NCBI GenBank assembly: GCA_027919835.1
Contig: JANVFP010000008.1
Location: 124,001 to 188,000, forward strand
Length of the DNA: 64,000 bases
Source: Lentinula raphanica
Taxonomy: Eukaryota; Basidiomycota; Agaricomycetes; Agaricales; Omphalotaceae
Direction: 5' to 3'
The position numbers and the translations under genes were made by a program. The notes under the pieces are model-generated. The model saw nothing but the letters and a program-made list of their open reading frames with translations. It was not told where the DNA came from and did no database searches. Below, piece by piece: positions 57,278 to 64,000 of the stretch (position 1 is its first letter; the number at the start of each line of letters is the position of its first letter).

Positions 57278-59816
57278 TGGGTCTGCGAACTTGAGATCCT
57301 TCCAACGAAACATGAGGGAGATCATCGCGTATATGGAAGATGGTCGCGTCCCAGATTACCGACAAGTGGAAGTCGCTTCGAGGTTTCTGAAAGGGAAGGC
57401 TTACACCTTCTTCGAACGAATCTGCGGAGAGAATGCGAGTCAGTGGACCTTGAAGGATTTCTATGAAAAACTGTATGATTTTACCTTCCCAATTGACTTT
57501 CGAATGGAGCAATGCCGTAAGCTTGTGAACCTGCAACAGGCTAACCGCCGAGTTCGTGAGCATGTCGGTATTTTCAATGACCTTTGCAACACGGCTGGGA
57601 CGTTAGACGAACGTCACAAAATCATATTCTTGTGGGATAGCTTCCAACCCACCATCACGAAGGGCCTCTTGCGAATGGGCCATACCCCAGAGACCAGCTC
57701 GTTGCTGGACATAATCGAGGACGCCAAAAAAGTTGAGTTGATTGAGAATGTAGGGAAACCTACAACGAAGACGGAAAGTTCAGGGCAGAATGGCTCGACT
57801 TTCAACTCTAGACATCGATTCGGAGGGCGAACCTTTGGTGTGAATGAGAAGGAAAGCTGGAAGGTTGAGCCTGATAGTTCTCATGAGACAGCGTCGAAGT
57901 GGAACACAAATGCAAAACGAAACCAGAACGCTGGTCGAGACAAAGCTCCGGAGAGTGGGAACAGGTTCTCTTCTTCCCGAGGAGCAGACAGAGGCAACAG
58001 GCTCTCTGAGCAACAAAAGAATGAATACCGGGCGGCTGGAAAGTGTTTCGATTGCGGTGAAGCTGGACATCGCTCCCGCGATTGCCCAAAGCGAAACTCT
58101 GTACCGCCGGACTCAAAGAAAGCTGGGGGGCCTCCAGGTCTCTCCACCTACAACATGGAATTTGAACTCGTAGAGAATGAGTCTGATGACGGTGAGGTGG
58201 TGGAACTGAGCCTCAGCCAGATTGACTGGTTCCAAGATGTCGAGGATACCTACTTTTCCGATGAGAGTGGGAGTGATGTGTCCATGCAAGATCTATTCCC
58301 AATTGAGGACTCCGACGATGCAGAGTCAGTGTCCGAGCATGATATCCAAGGGTATTATGGCTTGGAGGGCGATTCGGCGGAAGTCGAAGCGGAAGACGTG
58401 ATAGTTCACGCAGTAAACTTGGCAGTCGCGAGTTTCTATTCGGAAGTGGATAATCCTTCCGGACGCGAATCGAGTGACGCCTCGGGAACTGACTCGTGCA
58501 CTACCGACTCCGAATCAGATGAGGAAGCTCTTGTTAATATGTGTCAGCTTCACCTTCATCCTGAATGGAGGGATTCCTCTTACCAGTTCCATAAGCTGAG
58601 AATCCACTATGATCCAGCAGTGGTTCGAAGTGTTAGGAATTCTACAGGGAACCACCCCGTCTTTGCCTTGAAGAAGGAGCACCTTGGATTCTGGAAGAAA
58701 GAATTGAGAGGTCGAGGACTTCATAACGAGCTGAATAACTCACATTTCGGGTATAGAAATGACCCTCAGCAGTGTTGTTTCGGAGACCCAGTAGCCGAAC
58801 AGCTTGAGTATATCCTGCACAAAGGAGCTCCCTATCCAGGTGAGGATGACGAGGACGAATCCTTTATGGATGTCGAACGATTCTGTGCAGTACGAATTTC
58901 AGAATATGAATATGTCGTCCTGGATTCCACATGGGATGAGAGCACCTTTATGATTGATACGAAGACTCTGCTGGATCCTGACTTCCGGCCGGTGGAGTGG
59001 TTCAATCGAGTGAAGGAGCATCCGGACGAATTCATCCTTCACATGCAGAGCGGATCCACGAAAACTATGGGGGACCCGAGAGGAAAACGAGTTGCCCAGA
59101 TATTGAATGGGTCCGAGGAATACCCTGGTCGATATCTCTCTTATCTGACAAGGGATCACTACCTTTTTAGGGAGACTGGAGAACAGCGTTTCAATTGCTT
59201 CGAGTCAGTCTCCTGCCAACGACACTATGTCGTTGACGACCGCCTGCTGGGGTTACGATGGCCACTCGCGATGTCCTTGATAAATGACCCTCGTTTTGAC
59301 GTGTACCGATGGTACTGCAAACAGTTGGTGGGCTTGTTCCGCACGTGTTTCGCCTGGGACTTCTGGAAAGAAACACCATTCCTCGAGGACTTCCTGAGTC
59401 TATTGGATGGAGAGGAGAGAGTGGGATCTCAGACTGGAGACCAGTACCTCCTTCGTCAACTGATGGTCTGTCCTTACGGTGATATCGCGGACTCCATACA
59501 GCTCAATGGTATTCAAGTCCAGACTGATCAATATCCCAGTTTGCAACGGAACGCTGCGCGAGTGAGAGACCCAGGAAGGAAGGTTGCTCGTCCTATTGTG
59601 ATCGTGGTACGAATTGGAGGGAACCCAGTTACAGCTCTCCTCGACTCCGGATCACTGGGGACGTTCATGAGCACGACATTGCTGGACCAATTGAGATTTC
59701 GGGTAGAGACACTCGAACCGCCGCTTACCTTGCAGCTCGCAGTACAAGGATCTCGTTCCAAAATCAATCGACGAGTTCACGCTCGTTTCGAATACCAATC
59801 GATCGACGAGGAGTGA
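57192..59816 (+). CDS. Retrotransposon Gag capsid, CCHC knuckle and aspartic protease, 874 codons
   Basis: Residues about 18-200 are a Ty3-type capsid (NIKPLKPTEIFDGSANLRSF, DFRMEQCRKLVNLQQANR, REHVGIFNDLCNTAGTLDER). A zinc knuckle C-x2-C-x4-H-x4-C is at residues 285-298 (CFDCGEAGHRSRDC). A long acidic spacer of about 450 residues follows, then the pepsin-like protease with VTALLDSGSLGTFMS (active Asp818 in DSG). The frame stops at TGA 59814-59816, inside the protease, and continues immediately in the same frame with YFDVANINYPLILGTDW. In related elements I recall an Arg at the stop position, so CGA-to-TGA is the simplest explanation. The usual start of translation would come from the upstream gag frame rather than the ATG at 57192. 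Confidence 0.85.
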   Translation: MNLGRKRSLLGRPGKGMNIKPLKPTEIFDGSANLRSFQRNMREIIAYMEDGRVPDYRQVEVASRFLKGKAYTFFERICGENASQWTLKDFYEKLYDFTFPIDFRMEQCRKLVNLQQANRRVREHVGIFNDLCNTAGTLDERHKIIFLWDSFQPTITKGLLRMGHTPETSSLLDIIEDAKKVELIENVGKPTTKTESSGQNGSTFNSRHRFGGRTFGVNEKESWKVEPDSSHETASKWNTNAKRNQNAGRDKAPESGNRFSSSRGADRGNRLSEQQKNEYRAAGKCFDCGEAGHRSRDCPKRNSVPPDSKKAGGPPGLSTYNMEFELVENESDDGEVVELSLSQIDWFQDVEDTYFSDESGSDVSMQDLFPIEDSDDAESVSEHDIQGYYGLEGDSAEVEAEDVIVHAVNLAVASFYSEVDNPSGRESSDASGTDSCTTDSESDEEALVNMCQLHLHPEWRDSSYQFHKLRIHYDPAVVRSVRNSTGNHPVFALKKEHLGFWKKELRGRGLHNELNNSHFGYRNDPQQCCFGDPVAEQLEYILHKGAPYPGEDDEDESFMDVERFCAVRISEYEYVVLDSTWDESTFMIDTKTLLDPDFRPVEWFNRVKEHPDEFILHMQSGSTKTMGDPRGKRVAQILNGSEEYPGRYLSYLTRDHYLFRETGEQRFNCFESVSCQRHYVVDDRLLGLRWPLAMSLINDPRFDVYRWYCKQLVGLFRTCFAWDFWKETPFLEDFLSLLDGEERVGSQTGDQYLLRQLMVCPYGDIADSIQLNGIQVQTDQYPSLQRNAARVRDPGRKVARPIVIVVRIGGNPVTALLDSGSLGTFMSTTLLDQLRFRVETLEPPLTLQLAVQGSRSKINRRVHARFEYQSIDEE

Positions 59817-61598
59817 TACTTTGATGTAGCCAATATCAACTATCCCCTGATTCTCGGGACTGACTGGATGTATCAGCACAGCGTCACCATTGGCTTTAAC
59901 CCAGCCAGAGTTGTTGTGGGAAGTAACGAGTGTTTACCCCTGCGAGGCCCGACAATTTCGCAAATTGCAGCCCAGGCAATGGAAGTTGGGAAAGATGTTT
60001 TGGAACGAGCACGGGAAGAGTTAAAAAGGTACGCTAGACCCTTGTGTCGAACGATGGCTGAAACTGACCTGCCGCCTCTTCGTGAAATCAATCACAGCAT
60101 CCCTCTCATTGACGAGTCCTTAGTGATTCCATGGAGGCCTTCTCGACTGCCTGAGAAGTTTAGGGAGGATTGGGTCGAGAAACGCGATGCTTACATTAAA
60201 AGTGGTAGGTGGCGAATCACTACCTCTAACAATACTGTGCCTCTCTTGCTGATTCCGAAACACGGTTCACAGAAAAACCGCCTTCGTGTCGTAGCCGATT
60301 TACGTCGCAGGAACGCGAATACGAGGAAGCTGGCGTCGCCTCTCCCGGATATCGACGGTATTCTTCGTTGTGCTGCACGAGCGAAGTTCCGCTCGACCAT
60401 GGATGGCAAGGACGCCTATGAGCAAATACGGATTCGTCCTGAGGACGTGCACAAGACTGCAGTTTCGACACCTGATGGCAATATGGTTAGCTTAGTGATA
60501 CAGCAAGGGGACTGTAACGCACCTTCTACATATCAGACTTTAATGAATTACCTGTTCTCCTCTTACTTGGGTCGGTTCATGGATGTCTACCTGGACGATA
60601 TCATTGTCTACTCGGAGACACTGGATGACCATGTAAGACACGTCAAGCTCATCATCGACATCTTGGTCCGGGAAAAACTGTACCTGAGCGAGTCAAAGTT
60701 GAACTTCCTTGCAAACGAATTGCGAATTTTGGGCAGAATAGTGGACAACGATGGAATTCGTATGGACCCGGACAAGGTGGATGCTATATCTAAGTGGAAG
60801 ACGCCGACAAATCGTGACCTCTTGAGAGGGTTCCTCGGTTCCGTTGGCTACTTGGCTGACGACATTGCCAGCGTGCGAATCCCTATGGGCCACCTGAGTG
60901 CAATCACTGGTGATAATGTTCCCTTCAGATGGGGATTCAATGAGGAGCGCGCCTTTCAGCAAATTAAAGACCTCACTTGTCGGTCAAGGAGTCACCATCG
61001 AGTGCCTTTGGATTATTCTGAAAACACTTTCCCAATTTGGTTGGTCACCGACGGTTGCGCCACTGGTATATCGGGATGTGTTCTTCAAGGAAAGTCTTGG
61101 AAAGACTCAACCACTGTAGCTGCGTTTTACTCGGCCAAGTTGAATCCTGCACAGCAGAATTATCCTACCCATGAGATTGAGATGTTAGCAGGCGTAGAAA
61201 CGATGCTGAGACATAGGGATATCTTACAGGGGGTCGCTTTCACCTGGATTACAGATCACAAAGGTCTAATCCACCTTATAGAACAGAAAGAATTGTCCGG
61301 TCGACAAGCCCGTTGGATGGAAAAAATATCGGAGTTCGATTTCAAGGTGGAACATGTGCCCGGCTGCAAGAATGTTTTCGCTGATGCTCTATCGCGGATT
61401 TATTCGAACGACGCACCTGGAACCGTGCGCGCTCGATCTGAGTACACTTATTTCGACGTGATACCCAACGATGCGTTAGGAATCTCGTCCATAACAATGC
61501 CCCTCCTGGTTGGCTCTGAGGCGGCTTGCTCGCTACCGGACGCTGTATATCTTAACAAGATGGAATTAAGAGCGAACAGACGGCCTTCTGCAAAATGA
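59817..61598 (+). CDS. Retrotransposon reverse transcriptase and RNase H segment
   Basis: Same frame as the protease; first ATG is at 59868. It begins with the protease C-terminal strand (LILGTDW) then RT: PLLLIPKHGSQKNRLRVVAD, STMDGKDAYEQIRIRPEDVH, the catalytic YLDD (MDVYLDDIIVYS, codons at 60588-60599) and LGRIVDNDGIRMDPDKVDAI. RNase H follows from about 61030: WLVTDGCATGISGCVLQGKS, HEIEMLAGVETML, WITDHKGLIHLI and the closing VPGCKNVFADALSR. YLDD replaces the commoner YVDD/YIDD. Ends at TGA 61596-61598; translation resumes in frame straight after (AEMEERTRQE), so this is a second internal nonsense codon. Confidence 0.88.
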   Translation, partial: YFDVANINYPLILGTDWMYQHSVTIGFNPARVVVGSNECLPLRGPTISQIAAQAMEVGKDVLERAREELKRYARPLCRTMAETDLPPLREINHSIPLIDESLVIPWRPSRLPEKFREDWVEKRDAYIKSGRWRITTSNNTVPLLLIPKHGSQKNRLRVVADLRRRNANTRKLASPLPDIDGILRCAARAKFRSTMDGKDAYEQIRIRPEDVHKTAVSTPDGNMVSLVIQQGDCNAPSTYQTLMNYLFSSYLGRFMDVYLDDIIVYSETLDDHVRHVKLIIDILVREKLYLSESKLNFLANELRILGRIVDNDGIRMDPDKVDAISKWKTPTNRDLLRGFLGSVGYLADDIASVRIPMGHLSAITGDNVPFRWGFNEERAFQQIKDLTCRSRSHHRVPLDYSENTFPIWLVTDGCATGISGCVLQGKSWKDSTTVAAFYSAKLNPAQQNYPTHEIEMLAGVETMLRHRDILQGVAFTWITDHKGLIHLIEQKELSGRQARWMEKISEFDFKVEHVPGCKNVFADALSRIYSNDAPGTVRARSEYTYFDVIPNDALGISSITMPLLVGSEAACSLPDAVYLNKMELRANRRPSAK

Positions 61599-64000
61599 GC
61601 GGAAATGGAGGAACGTACGAGGCAAGAGACCATCTTGAAGTCGTCGAAACTTGGGGGCAGTTCGAGTCAACGAGAAACCTACCGTGATAATGATCACGTT
61701 GACAATATTGACGGGGATCAACATCCCAGAATAGGTCCCGCGGATGATCTGCATTCCTCGGCCTCGGCATCAGTTACCAACGAAACTCCGTCTAAGCCTG
61801 TTCAGAACGTTCCACGTCAACTTTATCCAACACATGTTGATTCCTCTCTAGTGCATATGCTCGCTGATTCGTCCCCTGGACTGGATATTCTCTCGCTAGT
61901 TCGCAATAACTACCAATCTGATCCTGTTTTCACTGCCATTTTGGATAACCCAAAGCACTTCCGAAACTTCGTCGTCGAAGATGGACTCATCTTCAATGAT
62001 ATGGGGGATCGCCGGCTACTATGCATCCCAAAGCTCATGCATAAAGGACGAAACCTGCGTGAGCACATCATTGATGAGGCTCACTCGATCCTGGCTCATC
62101 TCAGCAGCCGGAAGACACTCGCGTACTTACGCGACCACGTTTGGTAGAAGTCAATGGCATCTGATGTTCAGTCGTTCTGTGAGTCTTGTACAACCTGCGC
62201 AATGTCGAAACCTTCTAACCACAGGCCCTACGGGTTACTGAAGAATTTGCCAGTTCCAAAAGAACCATGGGAAGTGATTGGAATCGACTTTGTGGGACCT
62301 CTTCCGCTTAGCTCAAACAGAGACGGTTCGTTTGATTCTATCACGACAATCGTCGACCATCTAACAGGGATGGTTCACCTGGTAGGGAGCCGTATCGACT
62401 ACGGTGCAAGCGACGTCGCTGAGCTCGTTTTTGCGGAGGTTTACAAGCATCACGGATTGCCAAAAGTGATTGTTAGCGATCGCGATTCCCTTTTTACATC
62501 GCGCTTTTGGAGCCACCTCCATAAACTAATCGGTACCCAGTTGAAGCTATCGAGTTCTTACCATCCTCAGACTGACGGATTGACCGAGCGGGCCAACCGG
62601 ATGATAACTCAAATGTTGAGGCAATGTGTGAATAGCTTTCAGAATGACTGGATCACTCGCTTGCCAGCAGTCGAATTCGCCATCAACCTTGCCAGGTCAG
62701 AAACTACTGGTTACGCACCATTCTTCTTGAATACGGGACGCATCCCAAGGTCGTTCATCTGGGATAAGCCTCAACAATCGGAGTTCCCGGGCGTTAGACT
62801 TTTCGCCGACAGAATGAAAATGGCGATTATTGCCGCTCACGATAGTTTGCTCGCCCATCGTGTAAAGCAGACTAGAGACGAAAATCGTAAAAGGATTCCG
62901 TCACCCTTTCAACCAGATGATCTGGTTTACTTGTCCACTGCCAACATCTCCTTCCCTAAGGGTCTGGCGAGAAAACTCCTGCCCAAGTTCATTGGGCCCT
63001 TCAAGATTCTCAAAACACTGGGAGAGACATCGTACAAACTTGACCTTCCGCCGGATCTCAAACGACGGGGAATTCATGATGTATTTCATGCTTCTTTCTT
63101 ATGCATACACATTCCAAGTGACGACCGCCTTTTTCCTGGTCGTTCTTACCAGCAAGTTCTGGGAAATGATGAAGGTGAATGGTCTATTGACCGTATTCTA
63201 ACTCATCAGGGTGTTCGCTCAGATTCTATGTTCTTGGTACTCTGGAAAAGTGGAGATCGAACATGGCTTCCATATTCGAAAGTGGAGAATTTACAGCCCC
63301 TACGGGAGTACTTTGAGACGATTGGAATATCCACTGTCTCTGAGCTCGTTGGAGTTCCGGGCGGTGAGGTACCGATTGAGGGTGCCGACTCCCTTTTTGT
63401 GGGATCGATCGCCTTTGGTACCCATATAAACAGGACTCCTGTTTGGTCAATATGCACTAACGCTATGTCTGTCGAGCCCCCTGCTCCAGCTCCAGCTCCT
63501 ACCCCTTCTCCGTTGACTCCGCAGGCTCAAGTTCCTGCATCTTCATTTTTCTTGCAAAGCCTCCCTGAGGTCTCTACCGACGTGGAAAAGCAGCTCTTTA
63601 CTATCACTAGGCGAGGGAACGCTCAGCCTCTCGAAGTCTCTTTTGAGGAGATGATTGAGTGTGTACTCGCGTCTCTTGCTATAGGTCGTCGATGGAAAAT
63701 GGAACAAGGTGCTCCACCCCGATACGATGAAATCGTGAAAACCCTCTTCGCATACATCCCTACCACTTCTCCTGCTAACTTTTCCATCATTGCTGACGGG
63801 AAAGTCGAGAAAACCGACTCGCCGGTTACCTATGACTGTATCTTCTCTCCCGAACAGTTGAAGATTCTCATCAATATTGACGCGATCTCGGGTAATATCT
63901 TTACGGATGTGAAGAGGGCCTATCCTAAGCCTTCTCGCGCATCGTCGTCTGCTAATTCCCGCAATGAGAAAATGCACAAGTTGATCGACATGTACAACTT
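61599..64000 (+). CDS. Retrotransposon integrase with chromodomain and C-terminal extension, broken by TAG, open at window end
   Basis: The frame runs from 61599 through a TAG at 62145-62147 and then without any stop to 64000. Integrase N-terminal HHCC zinc site: DEAHSILAHLSS before the TAG, and CESCTTC after it. The core has D (IGIDFVGPLP, 62286), D (VIVSDRDSLF, 62478) and E (GLTERANR, 62586), a D-D-35-E spacing. The region WSIDRILTHQGVRSDSMFLV ... WKSGDRTWLPYSKVENL is a chromodomain-like module, the basis for chromovirus assignment; it would bind modified histones and steer integration into heterochromatin. After it the frame continues at least 210 codons (Pro/Ala-rich linker near 63478-63530, then a globular-looking part, FEEMIECVLASLAIGRRWKM). 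Confidence 0.85.

Larger units (their letters stand above)
55765..64000 (+). mobile_element. Ty3/Gypsy (chromovirus-type) LTR retrotransposon, 3' end outside window
   Basis: Order gag, zinc knuckle, aspartic protease, reverse transcriptase, RNase H, integrase, chromodomain identifies Ty3/Gypsy, chromovirus branch. The 5' boundary is not certain: the 5' LTR probably lies in about 55765-56150, the 3' LTR is beyond 64000. From 57192 to the window end the coding region uses one reading frame, broken by three stop codons (59814, 61596, 62145). A separate upstream gag frame (56216-57277) overlaps it in a different frame. The copy is most likely dead, although the domains are otherwise intact. Confidence 0.9.

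Noticed and set aside
63543..63977. 144-codon minus-strand frame at the right end
   Set aside because: It is the antisense of the uninterrupted integrase/extension frame of the retrotransposon.
1..64000. CRISPR arrays, rRNA operons, tRNA genes
   Set aside because: No regularly spaced repeats and no rRNA signature; I could not see a convincing tRNA, though a tRNAscan run would be decisive.

Overview
The window is nuclear DNA of a filamentous basidiomycete, most likely an Agaricomycete. The evidence is direct: almost every gene is cut by many short introns (about 50-60 nt, GT-AG with CTGAN/CTAAN-like branch sites), and the gene content includes a STE3-type pheromone receptor, a copper-radical (glyoxal-type) oxidase, lineage-specific 7TM proteins, a cupredoxin-like GPI protein and a chromovirus-type Ty3 element. 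Exon structures below were built by hand from reading frame, splice-site phase and protein-family conservation; coordinates of whole genes are given with exon limits in the text.

Left part (1-25.3 kb): dense housekeeping genes. In order: the 5' part of eIF4G (-), an orphan 7TM protein (-), a small gene with a nonsense codon at position 9 (+), mitochondrial ribosomal protein bS19m (-), a STE3-like receptor (-), TIM22 (+), a membrane protein (-), ribosomal protein uL14/RPL23 (+), a glyoxal-oxidase-type copper radical oxidase (+), malic enzyme (-), a small secreted repeat protein (-), a beta-carbonic anhydrase (-), and a divergent VPS51 / F-box pair. Mitochondrial functions (bS19m, TIM22, possibly malic enzyme) are interspersed but there is no sign of a pathway cluster.

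Middle part (25.8-50.6 kb): a very large arrestin-related trafficking adaptor with PPxY motifs (-), an FHA-RING ubiquitin ligase of the Dma1/CHFR type (-), a GPI-anchored cupredoxin-like protein (+), a Zn2Cys6 transcription factor (+), a type I membrane protein with tandem extracellular domains (+), a SnoaL-like protein (-), an F-box protein (-), and N-acetylglucosamine-6-phosphate deacetylase (-). Long gene-poor gaps (31.6-33.5, 35.6-37.5, 38.5-40.6 kb) lie between them.

Right part (50.9-64 kb) is accessory. First comes a 3,022-bp DNA transposon (51004-54025) bounded by a 9-bp direct repeat, with about 180-bp terminal inverted repeats that each contain their own hairpin. It carries a five-exon RecQ-like helicase and a truncated second gene on the other strand. 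After a poorly understood secreted-protein gene comes a Ty3/Gypsy chromovirus-type retrotransposon (about 55.77 kb to beyond the window end). Its gag-protease-RT-RNase H-integrase-chromodomain frame is broken by one +1 frame change and three single-transition nonsense codons, and it continues without a stop past the chromodomain to the end of the window.
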